Origin: Chitinimonas viridis | Lineage (GTDB): Bacteria > Pseudomonadota > Gammaproteobacteria > Burkholderiales > Chitinimonadaceae | Reading direction: 5' to 3' | Assembly: GCF_030409555.1 (NCBI RefSeq) | Contig: NZ_JAUFPU010000018.1 | Location: 1 to 64,000, forward strand | DNA: 64,000 nt | Position numbers and translations under genes: made by a program | In this document: positions 52,235 through 62,067 of the stretch, one piece after another | Layout of the letters: each line of letters starts with the position of its first letter | How positions within the stretch are numbered: the stretch's first letter is position 1 | The notes under the pieces: generated by a model | Database searches by the model: none | What the model saw: the letters and a program-made list of their open reading frames with translations, nothing else | Told to the model about the DNA's origin: nothing

Positions 52235-53962
52235 TCAGGTAGCAAAGCCCTTAATGATGCCGCCCAGCCGCTGTCCAGCCTCCTCCAGCCCCTGCATTGC
52301 CACCTGCATGGCCCGCATGCTGTTCAGGTTATCGTTATTGCCCTGCTTGATATGATGCACGGCGGCGGCAATCTGCTGCACACCTGTTGCCTGCTGCATG
52401 GCGGTGACCGCAATCTGCTGCGCCGCCTGGGCATTGGCGGCGGCCGTGGTGGACATGCGCGCCAAGGCATCGCCAGCCACGCCTGATTGCGCCACGCCGC
52501 TCTCTACCGCAGCGGCACTGTGTTCCGTCGCCATGACCAGCGCGGTGATCAGCTGCTGTATTTCCAGCAGAATGCCGCGCACCTGCCCCACCGCCTGCTT
52601 GGATTGCCCCGCCAGGCTTTTCATCTCGTGCGCCACCACGGCAAAGCCCTGGCCATGCTCATCGGCATGAGCGGCCTCTATGCTGGCATTCACCGCCAGG
52701 ATGGCAGACTGCTCGGATAGCGCATTGACCGCGTTGACGATATCGCTGATGGCCTGGCTCTTGTCGGTCAGCTGGCCTATGCGCTCGGCGACGACACCCA
52801 TCCTCCCCTGTATGTCCTGCATGCCGCGCACCACTTCATTCACGGCAGCCTGCCCGTTGCGGGCCACCTCGGCAGCCATCAGGGCACTGCCAGACACTTC
52901 GGCCATGCGCTGCGAAGTCAGCTCGGTGGTCTGCCGCAGCTCGGCAATAGTGGTGGCCAACTGGGTGGTCGCGGTCGCCGTCTCGTCTGCGGCGGTCGCC
53001 ACCTGCGTGGTACCACTCAGGACTGTGCCCACCACGCTGTCCATGGTCTGGCTACCCTGGCGCATGTCCGCCACCACGCTCTGCAGATTGGTCACCATGG
53101 TACGGAAAGCCAGACCCAGCTCGTCCTGCTCGGATGCCAGCATGGGCATGGCGCGCAGATCACCCTGTGCTATCGATGCAGCGGCAGCCGCCTTGAGCCT
53201 GAGTGTGGCGGTCATCTGCAGAAAAGCCTGGTTCAGCATGCCCAGCTCATCGCTGCGGGCCGAACTCGCCAGGCGCGGCGCCAGATTGCCCTGGGAGATA
53301 AGCCGGGCCGCCTCGGCCAGCGCACGTAGCGGCACGGCGATATTGCGTGTCACCAGCGCAGCGACACCCAGCACCAGCAAGGTGACCAGGGGAATGCCGT
53401 AGCTCACCAGCTCCATGGCGAGCACCGCGTTGCCCTGCATGGTTGCATCACGCTGCTGCAGCAGCGCACGCTCCTCCGCCTCCATCTCTGCCAGCAGGCG
53501 CCGCAGGGCATCCATATCGCGCTTGCCCTGGTCGGTCAGTACCAGCGCCAAGGCGGCTTGCTGGCCCGTGTCGCGGCGCAGGTCTATGGTCTGCTTCAGT
53601 TCTGCCAGCTTGTTCGCCGTGGCCTGGCGCACCTGCTGCAGGCGCTGCTGCTGTGAGGGGTTGTCGCGGGTGGCCTGCTGCAGCGCCAGCAGGGTGTTAT
53701 CCAGCTTGCGCACAGCCAGCACATAGGGCTCCAGATAGCGTTCCTGGCCTGTCAGCAAATAACCGCGCTGCCCAGTTTCGGCATCTCTCAGCAATGATGC
53801 AACGCTGTCCAGTTGCCCCAGCACCGCATAGGTATGGTCCTTCCAGTTCGCCGCACCCAGCAGCCCATCCAGGCTGCGGTGCGCCGTCAGGCCTATCGCC
53901 ACCAGTGCCAGCAAGGCCAACAGGTAGCCCATGGCAATCTTCCAGCCCACAGTCCATCGCAT
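52235..53962 (-). CDS. Methyl-accepting chemotaxis protein with CHASE3 sensor
   Basis: A 575-residue chemoreceptor. Membrane helix 1 (about 8-28), a periplasmic CHASE3 domain (about 35-175, with SLLRDAETGQRGYLLTGQERYL), membrane helix 2 (about 185-207), HAMP (about 208-260), then a long cytoplasmic signalling coiled coil. The conserved hairpin tip is slightly degenerate: NALSEQSAILAVNASIEAAHADEHGQGFAVVAHEMKSLA (shown in part). GAGGAG precedes ATG 53962. It is divergent from the CheW-CheR-CheA locus and probably feeds it. Confidence 0.92.
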   Translation of the reverse strand: MRWTVGWKIAMGYLLALLALVAIGLTAHRSLDGLLGAANWKDHTYAVLGQLDSVASLLRDAETGQRGYLLTGQERYLEPYVLAVRKLDNTLLALQQATRDNPSQQQRLQQVRQATANKLAELKQTIDLRRDTGQQAALALVLTDQGKRDMDALRRLLAEMEAEERALLQQRDATMQGNAVLAMELVSYGIPLVTLLVLGVAALVTRNIAVPLRALAEAARLISQGNLAPRLASSARSDELGMLNQAFLQMTATLRLKAAAAASIAQGDLRAMPMLASEQDELGLAFRTMVTNLQSVVADMRQGSQTMDSVVGTVLSGTTQVATAADETATATTQLATTIAELRQTTELTSQRMAEVSGSALMAAEVARNGQAAVNEVVRGMQDIQGRMGVVAERIGQLTDKSQAISDIVNAVNALSEQSAILAVNASIEAAHADEHGQGFAVVAHEMKSLAGQSKQAVGQVRGILLEIQQLITALVMATEHSAAAVESGVAQSGVAGDALARMSTTAAANAQAAQQIAVTAMQQATGVQQIAAAVHHIKQGNNDNLNSMRAMQVAMQGLEEAGQRLGGIIKGFAT

Positions 53963-54238
53963 ATCCGCCTCTCCTCCCCATTTTGGGACAGCATTGGTTC
54001 AGGCTGCACGGACATGTGCACCATCAACCTAGCAAACTTGGCCGGACAGGCGGAGGAAACCGACATATCTACTTAGCGCACCCGGCCATCATGTCCTAAT
54101 CTAGATCGAAATAAGGGAAATGGCGCGCACGTCGTAATGCACACGGCGAACAAGACGCAGCCAAGCCCGTTGCCTGGTTGGAGCCGCTAAGCTGGGTGTT
54201 GTGAGCAGCTCTTGGTATTCCGAGCGAGAGAGGAATGT
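53963..54238. other. Divergent promoter region of the chemosensory locus
   Basis: A 276-bp region between the divergent chemoreceptor and the first cheW; it should carry promoters for both. A TTGGAGCCGCTAAGC fragment (about 54178-54192) resembles an end of the MITE-like repeat. No further gene. Confidence 0.4.
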
Positions 54239-54703
54239 GTGGCATCAACCTATACCGTGCTGCCATTTGATTTGAACGGCCAACACTTTGCCTTGCCGGC
54301 CCAGCAGGTGATACGTGTGCTGCAGGCATTGGCGGTACAGCCCTTGCCAGCCGCACCTGCCGTCATCAGCGGTGTCTGCCAGGTGCACGGCAAAATCATT
54401 CCCGTCATGAATATGCGCGCCCGCCTGGGCTGGCCACCCGCCCCTCCCCAGCCCTGGGCGCACTGGATCTGGCTGCGCGGCAGCCAGCGGGAACTGCTGT
54501 TGCCGGTTGACCGCACCAACCCGGTTTGCCAGTTAAGCAGCGAGCTGCACCCGGTCACGGCCTTGCAAGGCAGCGATGCCACGGTACGCGGGGTATTGGC
54601 CGATGGACAGGGGCTCTATCTGCTGCAGGATGTCGATACCTTTCTCTCCCCGGCAGACGAACAACAGCTCGGCAGCGCGCTAGCCGCCCATGCACACCAC
54701 TGA
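54239..54703 (+). CDS. cheW: CheW-type scaffold protein (WspB-like)
   Basis: A 154-residue single CheW domain that couples chemoreceptors to CheA: LPFDLNGQHFALPAQQVIRVLQALAVQPLPAAPAVISGVCQVHGKIIPVMNM (shown in part). The start is a GTG at 54239, 6 bases after AGAGAGGAA. It overlaps cheR by 14 bases. It is the first gene of the Wsp-like operon. Confidence 0.88.
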   Translation: MASTYTVLPFDLNGQHFALPAQQVIRVLQALAVQPLPAAPAVISGVCQVHGKIIPVMNMRARLGWPPAPPQPWAHWIWLRGSQRELLLPVDRTNPVCQLSSELHPVTALQGSDATVRGVLADGQGLYLLQDVDTFLSPADEQQLGSALAAHAHH

Positions 54704-56063
54704 TCGACCCATCGTGCCGGAACACCAAGACGCCACCACGGCGCTGGCCCAACGCATCGCCACCGAGCTGGGGCTGGATTTCTTTGACAGCCGCCAGACC
54801 AGGCTGCGTAGTGCCCTGCAGCAAGCCAGGCTGACGACGGCCGATGCCGGCACCCTGCCGCTGACAACCTTGCTACCCCACCTGGTGGTAGGCGAAACCT
54901 ACTTTCAGCGTGACCCAGAGACCTGGCAAGCCCTGCAGCAGGACATCCTGCAGCCCCTGCTGCAAGGCCGCAGCCTGGCAGGCGAGCGCAGCCTGCGCAT
55001 CTGGAGCGCAGCCTGCTGTACCGGCGAAGAAGCCTACACCTTGCTGTTCTGCCTGGCTGACCTGCTGGGGCCGGCGCTGGATGACTGGCAACTGACGCTG
55101 CTGGCAACGGATATCAATCCCGCCTTTATCGCCCATGCCCAGGCCGGCTGGTATGGTGACTATGCGTTCAGGCAAAGCACGCCAGCCTGGCGTGGGCGCT
55201 ACTTTACCCGCGAGGGAAAAGGCTGGCGCGTCACCCCGCCCTGGCGCAGCCGCATACGCTTTGCCGTACATAACCTGGCTCTGCACGATTACAGTGTGGC
55301 CGGCCCAGCAGCACAGGGCTACGACCTGATACTGTGCCGCAATGTGCTGATGTACCTCACCCCGCTGGCCACCAGCCTGGCGCTGCAGCAGCTGCAGGCC
55401 CAGCTTGCCCCGGAGGGCTTGCTGCTGCTGGCGGCAGCCGAGGCAGGCCTGGCGCAGTCCGCCGGCTTTGGTGGCCGCATGCTGGGACTGGGCTATGGCA
55501 TCGCGCATGAATCGGCGGCCGTCCGACCCGCCCCTCCCCCTGCCCTGGCAACGCCAGCACCGCAGCCGCCGCATCGCGCCCCGCCGCACGCCCACAAACC
55601 GCATAGCAAACCGCAGGTCGAGCCCCCGGTGCTTGCCGTCGCCGCAAGTACCCCGCCGCCCGCCACCTATGAGGACTACCTGTCCCTGGCACAGGCGCAG
55701 GCCAACCGGGGCGAGCTGGGCGCCGCCGGGGCAAGCTGCCAGCAGGCCATACCGCTAGCCCCATTGCGGCTGGAGGCATACTGGTTGTTGGCGCTGACGC
55801 TGGATGCCGCCAGCCGGCCCGAGGCTACCCTGGCCGTGCTGGACAAGCTGGCCTACCTGGCACCCGATCTGGCCATGGCACCCTACCTGGCCAGCCAGCT
55901 GTATCTGCGGCTGGGGCAGACCGAGCAGGCCGAGCGGCAGCGCCAGCACTGTCTGCACCTGCTGGCGGGACAAGATGAACAGGCCCTGGTAACGATGGGC
56001 GATGGCATGAGCGTGGCGCAACTACGGCAGCTATGCCTGAGCTTGGGGGCATTACCTTCATGA
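54690..56063 (+). CDS. cheR: CheR methyltransferase with C-terminal TPR (WspC-like)
   Basis: A 457-residue receptor glutamate methyltransferase. The CheR SAM-binding part (about 20-275) has VGETYFQRDPETW, WSAACCTGEEAYTL, LATDINPAFIAHA and LILCRNVLMYLTP. A Pro-rich linker (about 285-335) leads to TPR-like repeats (about 340-440). The TPR extension is a mark of WspC-type enzymes. Start ATG 54690 lies inside cheW; the stop overlaps the next cheW by ATGA. Confidence 0.92.
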   Translation: MHTTDRPIVPEHQDATTALAQRIATELGLDFFDSRQTRLRSALQQARLTTADAGTLPLTTLLPHLVVGETYFQRDPETWQALQQDILQPLLQGRSLAGERSLRIWSAACCTGEEAYTLLFCLADLLGPALDDWQLTLLATDINPAFIAHAQAGWYGDYAFRQSTPAWRGRYFTREGKGWRVTPPWRSRIRFAVHNLALHDYSVAGPAAQGYDLILCRNVLMYLTPLATSLALQQLQAQLAPEGLLLLAAAEAGLAQSAGFGGRMLGLGYGIAHESAAVRPAPPPALATPAPQPPHRAPPHAHKPHSKPQVEPPVLAVAASTPPPATYEDYLSLAQAQANRGELGAAGASCQQAIPLAPLRLEAYWLLALTLDAASRPEATLAVLDKLAYLAPDLAMAPYLASQLYLRLGQTEQAERQRQHCLHLLAGQDEQALVTMGDGMSVAQLRQLCLSLGALPS

Positions 56064-56659
56064 ACATCATGGCCGGCGATCATTGGACCGCGCTGCACCG
56101 GCAACTGGATGCCCTGGCCGAGCAGTTGCAGCGTGGAGAGACCCAAACCCCGGAACAGCAGGCGGACGCCTTGGCCGCACGCAGCCTGCAGTGGGCCCAG
56201 CCCCCCCAGGGCAGGAGCGATGCCCTGCAGGAAGTGCTGGCCTTTACCCTGGGTGATGAAATCTATGCGCTGGCACTGACCCATATCGATGCCGTCATCC
56301 CGCTCAAGCAATTGACGCCCCTGCCCGGCACGCCGGCCTTTGTACGCGGCATCGTGAATGCCCGTGGTCGCGTGGTGTCGGTGCTGGATCTGCGGGTGAT
56401 GTTTGCCCTGCCGCCACGCGGCCTGGCAGACCGCAACCATCTTCTGATACTGCGCAATACTGAAATGGAATTCGGACTGCTGGCAGACCGCATCCTGGGC
56501 GTACAGATGCTGGCGCCCAATACGCTACAGACCGAACAAGCCGGCCTGAGCGGCCTGCGCCGTAACCTGCTGCTAGGGATCAGCCCACAGCAATGGCAAG
56601 TGCTGGACGGCAACCGTTTGCTGAACGAACCCAGCCTGGTGGTAAACGACTATGACTGA
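56060..56659 (+). CDS. Second CheW-type scaffold protein (WspD-like)
   Basis: A 199-residue protein with an N-terminal helical extension (about 1-60) and a CheW domain (about 65-190: EVLAFTLGDEIYALALTHIDAVIPLKQLTPLPGTPAFVRGIVNARGRVVSVLDLR, shown in part). ATG 56060 overlaps the CheR stop codon by 4 bases, so translation is coupled. The presence of two CheW-type scaffolds flanking a TPR-CheR is the WspB-C-D order. Confidence 0.9.
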   Translation: MNIMAGDHWTALHRQLDALAEQLQRGETQTPEQQADALAARSLQWAQPPQGRSDALQEVLAFTLGDEIYALALTHIDAVIPLKQLTPLPGTPAFVRGIVNARGRVVSVLDLRVMFALPPRGLADRNHLLILRNTEMEFGLLADRILGVQMLAPNTLQTEQAGLSGLRRNLLLGISPQQWQVLDGNRLLNEPSLVVNDYD

Positions 56660-56809
56660 CCCTCTGGTGGCTATCCCACAGCACTGCGTTCATCCGCCTG
56701 CAGGCCTTGCGCTTGACCGCTGCATCGCTACCGCGCTCCTTCCCATGCTGCACTTCAACCCGCTGATGGCCGCTCGTGTTAGTTCGCGAACAGGCCCCAA
56801 GGAACCGCC

Positions 56810-58576
56810 ATGTGGTTATTGAACCTGCGTACCCGAAGCAAGCTGACGCTGGCCTTCGCCCTGATCGTGCTGGGCGCCGGGGGCCTGCTCTACTTGGCAC
56901 AGACCAGTCTGCAGACCATACGCAGCAACAACCAGTCCATCGTCGAGCTCAATCGTGATCTGGCAGGTTTCAAGGAGATACGTTTCAACATCCACGATGT
57001 CCGCTCCGAGGTGCTCAATGCCCTGCTGACCCGCGATGCCACCCATGCCGGGGAGCTGGCCAGCAAGTTCAAGGCCATCGCCTTGCACGAGGCCGCCACG
57101 CTAGAACAGTTGCGCAACCATGCCATGGGCGACGCTGAGCTGGCGCAGCTGGTGAGCGCTGTCACGCATATCTGGCAAGAGTTCACCGTCGCCCGTGATC
57201 AGCAGATCGTTCCCTTGCTGGCAGCAGGTAAGTACGAGGAAGCTCGGCAGATCGCCACCGGCGAGCAACGCGCCAGGGTGCTGCGCTTGCGCGACCTGGC
57301 AGGGCAGCTGGATCAACTGGTCGCACAGCGCGTACGCCAGCTTGAGCAAGCCAACGATCATCTCATCAGCCAGCAGCTGGAGCGGGTGATCTGGCTGGGC
57401 GGCGGGCTGATCCTGCTGGTCATCGCGCTGACCCTGTCGCTCAGCCAGAGCATAGCGCGGCCCCTGCAGGTGCTGACCAGCTATGCCCGCCGTATCAGCG
57501 TGGGCGATATCCCGCACGAAATGGATTACACCGGGCGCAGCGATGAAGTCGGAGAACTGAGCCAAGCCTTTGCCGACATGGGCCAGTATCTCAAATCACT
57601 GACCCAACAGGCAGAACGCCTGGCACAGGGCGACCTCAGCACCACCCTGGTACCGAAATCGGAACAGGATCTACTGGGGCGCTCCTTCGTCCGCATGGTG
57701 GACAGCCTGAGCCGCTTGACCGAGGAGATGCGCGAAGGCATCGTCGTCATCGCCAGCGCCAGCGAAGAGATACTGGCCACAGCCGGCCAGGTTGCCGGGG
57801 GCGCGCAGGAGAGCGCCACCTCCATCACCGAGATCGCCACCACCATAGAAGAGGTCAAGCAGACTGCCCACCTGGCCCATCGCCGTGCCTCCGAGGTCAA
57901 CCAGGCCGCCGAGCACAATCGCCGGATTGCCCAGGCCGGCCGCGAGGCCGTAGCGCAGACCCTCAGCAGCATAGGTCAGGTCCGCGACCAGATGCACGCC
58001 ATGGCCGAGGGTATCTTGCGCCTGGGCGAGCAAAGCCAGGCCATCAGCGAGATCGTCGCCAGCGTCAACGAGCTGGCCGAGCAGTCCAACCTGCTGGGTG
58101 TAAATGCCTCGATCGAGGCTGGCAAGGCCGGTGATGCCGGCAAGGGCTTTGCTGTGGTGGCGCTGGAGGTCAAGGCCCTGGCCGAGCAATCGAAACAGGC
58201 CACGGCACAGGTGCGCACCATACTGGGTGACATACAACGGGCCATGACCCGTACCGCCATGGCCGCCGAGCAAGGCAGCAAGGCGGTAGACCAGGGTTTC
58301 GAGCGTACCCGTGTCAGCGACGAAGCCATGCGCAACCTGGCTGAGAGCATAGAGCAGTCCAGCGATATGGCGCAGCAGATAGCCAGCGCCAGTCAGCAGC
58401 AACTGGCCGGCATGGATCAGGTGGTGGCCGCCGTGGTCAGCCTGCGCCAGGCCAGCCAGGACAATGCCGCTGGTGCCCGGCAGGTGGACCAATCCGCCCG
58501 CGATCTGCACGGCTTGGGCGGCAGGCTCAAGCTGCTGGCCGGCCAGTTCAAGCTGCCTGCCCGGCAAACTAGCTAA
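56810..58576 (+). CDS. Methyl-accepting chemotaxis protein with four-helix-bundle sensor (WspA-like)
   Basis: A 588-residue chemoreceptor with membrane helices at about 12-30 and 193-213. The periplasmic part looks like a 4HB/HBM-type sensor. HAMP (about 215-270) is followed by a methyl-accepting coiled coil with the tip NELAEQSNLLGVNASIEAGKAGDAGKGFAVVALEVK (shown in part). AGGA precedes ATG 56810. It lies between the scaffold genes and cheA in the operon, where WspA would be expected further upstream. Confidence 0.92.
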   Translation: MWLLNLRTRSKLTLAFALIVLGAGGLLYLAQTSLQTIRSNNQSIVELNRDLAGFKEIRFNIHDVRSEVLNALLTRDATHAGELASKFKAIALHEAATLEQLRNHAMGDAELAQLVSAVTHIWQEFTVARDQQIVPLLAAGKYEEARQIATGEQRARVLRLRDLAGQLDQLVAQRVRQLEQANDHLISQQLERVIWLGGGLILLVIALTLSLSQSIARPLQVLTSYARRISVGDIPHEMDYTGRSDEVGELSQAFADMGQYLKSLTQQAERLAQGDLSTTLVPKSEQDLLGRSFVRMVDSLSRLTEEMREGIVVIASASEEILATAGQVAGGAQESATSITEIATTIEEVKQTAHLAHRRASEVNQAAEHNRRIAQAGREAVAQTLSSIGQVRDQMHAMAEGILRLGEQSQAISEIVASVNELAEQSNLLGVNASIEAGKAGDAGKGFAVVALEVKALAEQSKQATAQVRTILGDIQRAMTRTAMAAEQGSKAVDQGFERTRVSDEAMRNLAESIEQSSDMAQQIASASQQQLAGMDQVVAAVVSLRQASQDNAAGARQVDQSARDLHGLGGRLKLLAGQFKLPARQTS

Positions 58577-58588
58577 GCCCGCAAACGC

Positions 58589-60847
58589 ATGCCGATAGAC
58601 CGCGCAGCACTGATGCAAAGGCTGATGGCCAGCTTCCAGGAAGAAGCTGCCGAACGGCTTGCCATACTGGAGAGCGAGCTGCTGCGTTGGCAGGCCGATG
58701 CCCCCGAACCCGATTCGCTGGAGGCGGTATTCCGTGAAGTACACAGTCTCAAGGGCGCCACCCGTGCAGTAGGCCTGCACGAACCGGAACAGATCTGCCA
58801 TGCCTGGGAGGCCGTATTGCAGGAGATACGCCAGGGCAAGCGGGCCTTTCTGCCCAGCATGGCCGGCGCCTTTCTGGCGGCGCTGCAGTTTCTCAAGCGC
58901 AGCCATGCCGGCGAGGTACTGACGGCCGGACAGTTCAGGCAAGCGATGGACCTGCTGGCGCAAACAACCGCCTCCCAGCACCGTGCCTCTACCGCACCCA
59001 GCGTGGCGACACCAACAGTGGCTGCCGTCGAAGCCACGCCCCCCTCGCCCCCTGCGCCGGCGGCCACACCTGCAGAGCGGCCCGCCACCTGGCGCGGGCA
59101 GACACTACGGATACGGGCCGAGCAGGGTGAACAACTGGCCTACTACGGCGAGGCCCTGCGCCAGCACCGGATGACAGCGCATAACCTGCACAGACGCAGC
59201 CACGCCCTGCAGGCCGACTTCCAGCGCCTGTGGCAACGGCGGCTGCGCCACGAGGGCCTGCTAAGCCGTTTGCGCAGCCTGCTGGCGCAAGGCCAGATGC
59301 CCGACCTGGAGACTTTGCGCAGCCTGCTGGAGTGGCAGGACTGGAGCCTGGACCTCTTGGCGACCATGCAGGTGGAAAGCCATGGCCTGCGGCAGTCCAG
59401 CCAGGCGCTGGATCGTGACGTGGGTAGTCTGAGTGAAGCCTATACCCGTACCGTGGACGAACTGCTGCTCCTACCCTGCCGCAGCATGCTCGACGAACTT
59501 CCCGCGATGGTGGGCGAGCTGGCAGTACAAACCGGCAAGCAGGCCGAATTGCTGCTGCCCCAAACCAGCCTGCAGGTAGACAAGCGCATCCTGGATGCCC
59601 TGCGCACACCTCTGATGCACTTGCTGCGCAATGCACTGGACCACGGCATAGAGCCCCCGGCTGTACGCACGGCCAATGGCAAGCCTGCCCTCGGTCGGCT
59701 GCAGATACTGCTGCACCAAACCTCGGCCAGCCATTTCAGCCTGACATTGACCGATGACGGCAAGGGTATAGACAGGCACAAGCTACAGCAGAAAGCCGAG
59801 GAAACCGGCCTGCTGCCCAGTGGCAGCCCGCCCCTGCCAGACGCCCAACTGCTGCCGCTGGTGTTCGAATCCGGCATTTCGACCAGCCCATTGCTGACCA
59901 CCCTGTCGGGGCGGGGGGAAGGCCTGGCCATCGTGCGTGAGGCGCTGGAACAACTGGGCGGCAGCATTTCGGTCGACAGTACGCCAGGACAGGGCTGCCG
60001 GTTTGTGCTGCAACTGCCTTTGAGCCGCTCTACCTTCCGAGTCATGTTGGTACGCCTAGGCGAGCAGCGTTTTGCCATCCCGGCACATGCCATTGGCCGC
60101 GCCTTGCGCCTGCCGCTGACCGCCTTGCACCGGCAGGAAAGTGGCAACAGCGTGATACTGGACGGCCTCAGCCTGCCGCTGCGCCCCTTGGCCCAGGTGC
60201 TGGCCCTGGCCGCTACAGACGGGGAACCCGTCACGCTGAACCTGTTGTTGCTGGGCAGCGCCGAGCAACAGATCGCCCTACTTGTGGACGAACTCCTGGG
60301 TGACCAGGAAATCACCCTAAAGCCACTGGGACGGCAATTGCGCCGAGTCCGCAATCTGCTCGGCGCCACGGTGCTGGGCGACGGCAGTCTGGTCCCTGTG
60401 CTGCATCCGCAGGATCTATACCGTAGTTGCCTACAGGCACAAGGCCCCTGGCAGGCACGGCCCCGGGAGGAACAACCACGGCGGCAGGCACGTATCCTGG
60501 TGGTCGATGATTCGTTTACCTCGCGGGGGCTGCTACGGGCCTTGCTGGAGACGGCAGGTTACGCCGTACAGACCGCCAACGATGGACTGGAAGCCTGGAA
60601 TACCCTGCGGCAGCACCCATTCGACCTGCTGGTCTCGGATATCGAGATGCCACGGATGGATGGCTTCACCTTGACCGCCAGACTGCGCGCCGACCCCAAC
60701 CTGGCTAAGCTGCCCGTGGTGCTGGTCACGGCATTGCACACGGCAGAGGACAAGGCCAGGGGGCTGGAAGTGGGTGCCAATGCCTATCTGGTCAAGGGTG
60801 GGCTGGAAACCGACACCGTGCTGGCTGCCGTCAACCGCCTGCTATAG
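58589..60847 (+). CDS. cheA: CheA-type hybrid histidine kinase with REC domain (WspE-like)
   Basis: A 752-residue kinase. Order: Hpt (phospho-His52 in FREVHSLKG, 1-110), Pro/Ala-rich linker (about 130-170), dimerisation helices (about 170-320), HATPase (MHLLRNALDHGIEPP, DDGKGID, GRGEGLAIVREA), CheW-like regulatory domain (about 480-610), and a C-terminal REC (LVVDDSFTSR, LLVSDIEMPRMDG). CheA-REC fusions are typical of Wsp and related alternative systems; the fused receiver may act as a phosphate sink. No strong Shine-Dalgarno; 12 bases follow the MCP stop codon. Confidence 0.92.
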   Translation: MPIDRAALMQRLMASFQEEAAERLAILESELLRWQADAPEPDSLEAVFREVHSLKGATRAVGLHEPEQICHAWEAVLQEIRQGKRAFLPSMAGAFLAALQFLKRSHAGEVLTAGQFRQAMDLLAQTTASQHRASTAPSVATPTVAAVEATPPSPPAPAATPAERPATWRGQTLRIRAEQGEQLAYYGEALRQHRMTAHNLHRRSHALQADFQRLWQRRLRHEGLLSRLRSLLAQGQMPDLETLRSLLEWQDWSLDLLATMQVESHGLRQSSQALDRDVGSLSEAYTRTVDELLLLPCRSMLDELPAMVGELAVQTGKQAELLLPQTSLQVDKRILDALRTPLMHLLRNALDHGIEPPAVRTANGKPALGRLQILLHQTSASHFSLTLTDDGKGIDRHKLQQKAEETGLLPSGSPPLPDAQLLPLVFESGISTSPLLTTLSGRGEGLAIVREALEQLGGSISVDSTPGQGCRFVLQLPLSRSTFRVMLVRLGEQRFAIPAHAIGRALRLPLTALHRQESGNSVILDGLSLPLRPLAQVLALAATDGEPVTLNLLLLGSAEQQIALLVDELLGDQEITLKPLGRQLRRVRNLLGATVLGDGSLVPVLHPQDLYRSCLQAQGPWQARPREEQPRRQARILVVDDSFTSRGLLRALLETAGYAVQTANDGLEAWNTLRQHPFDLLVSDIEMPRMDGFTLTARLRADPNLAKLPVVLVTALHTAEDKARGLEVGANAYLVKGGLETDTVLAAVNRLL

Positions 60848-60857
60848 GGAGCCTCAC

Positions 60858-61907
60858 ATGCATGTACTGCTCGTAGACGACTCCAGTGTAAGCCGACTGC
60901 TGCTGCGCTCTATACTGGAGCAGGTCGGGTTTCGCGTCAGCGAAGCCGAGCATGGCCAGGCCGCGCTGGATCAGTTGTCAGCATTGCAACCTGACCTGAT
61001 CACCATGGACGTCCATATGCCGGGCCTGGACGGCTTCGAAACCACCCGCCGCATCATGCAGCAACATCCACTGCCCATCGTCATCGTGACCAGTGGCATC
61101 AACCTCCCCGGTGCGCAGACTGCCATGCAAGCACTGGAGGCCGGCGCGCTCATGGTGCTGGAAAAACCCATCAGCCCTACCGACCCACACTTCCAGCAAC
61201 GTGCCGAGGTACTGAGCAGCAGCCTGCAATATCTCGCCCATACCGCGGTGCGGCAACCCTCCCCTTCCGCCGAAGCCCAGGCCTCGACCCTGCTCTCCCT
61301 GCAGCACTGGCTGCATCGGCCCTTTCGCGTCCTGGTCCTGGGCGCCTCGGCGGGCGGTCCACCGGCCATCAAGATCCTGCTAAACCGGCTGAACCCAGCC
61401 TGCCCCTGGCCCATCCTGCTGGTGCAGCACATCTCGCCAGGCTTTGCCGGCAACTACTGCGAATGGCTGGCAAGCCAGACCACCATGCCGGTGCAATTGG
61501 CCAGCCATGGACAGGTGGCGCAGCCCGGCCACATCTATGTGGCACCGGACGACCAGCATTTACGGGTGGATGCCTGCTTGCAGCTGTCACTCGACCAGAG
61601 CGCACGACAACCCTTTATCCGCCCGGCCATAGACGAGCTGTTCGACAGCACTGCCAGTCAGATGCGGGGGCACGCCATTGCCGTGCTGCTGTCTGGCATG
61701 GGCCGCGATGGCGTGGAAGGTCTATCCCGGCTCAAGGCATTGGGTGCGCTGACCCTAGTACAAAGCCCCACCTCGGCGGTAGTCGACGGCATGCCCAAGG
61801 CCGCCATCAACCAGCATGCTGCCTGCTATGTAGAAACACCCGGCGGCATGGCCGCCATACTGAATCACTTGATGCAACAAACCGACTGTCACAAGACAGC
61901 GAATTAA
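60858..61907 (+). CDS. cheB: CheB methylesterase (WspF-like)
   Basis: A 349-residue enzyme with an N-terminal REC (LLVDDSSVSRLLL, TMDVHMPGLDG) and a C-terminal methylesterase/deamidase. The catalytic Ser is in LGASAGGP, His in LVQHISPGF and Asp in SGMGRDGVEG. GGGAG lies 7 bases before ATG 60858. It removes methyl groups from the receptors and opposes CheR; in Wsp systems WspF inactivation raises c-di-GMP. It is followed by the MITE-like repeat and the output gene. Confidence 0.93.
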   Translation: MHVLLVDDSSVSRLLLRSILEQVGFRVSEAEHGQAALDQLSALQPDLITMDVHMPGLDGFETTRRIMQQHPLPIVIVTSGINLPGAQTAMQALEAGALMVLEKPISPTDPHFQQRAEVLSSSLQYLAHTAVRQPSPSAEAQASTLLSLQHWLHRPFRVLVLGASAGGPPAIKILLNRLNPACPWPILLVQHISPGFAGNYCEWLASQTTMPVQLASHGQVAQPGHIYVAPDDQHLRVDACLQLSLDQSARQPFIRPAIDELFDSTASQMRGHAIAVLLSGMGRDGVEGLSRLKALGALTLVQSPTSAVVDGMPKAAINQHAACYVETPGGMAAILNHLMQQTDCHKTAN

Positions 61908-61909
61908 TA

Positions 61910-62044
61910 AGAGCGGCCAACAAAACCCGGCACCGCATGCGCGATGGCAAGCACAACCAGCGCGTGCATGCGGTGCACACAGCAGGCAGTGCAGGCACTA
62001 CGCCATGTTTGCACTACCTTGCTGGCGTTTTTTGTCAGCAGCTC
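61910..62044. repeat. MITE-like palindromic repeat, copy C (diverged)
   Basis: Ends GAGCGGCCAACAAAACCC and GCGTTTTTTGTCAGCAGCTC are related to those of copies A and B, with a longer, different interior. It fills the 160-bp gap between cheB and the output gene. Confidence 0.5.
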
Positions 62045-62067
62045 GACATCACAGGAGGGCAGCCAAC

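Noticed and set aside
57671-58981. 436-codon minus-strand ORF over the chemoreceptor and cheA
   Set aside because: It spans two genes with strong family motifs on the plus strand and shows no domain of its own.
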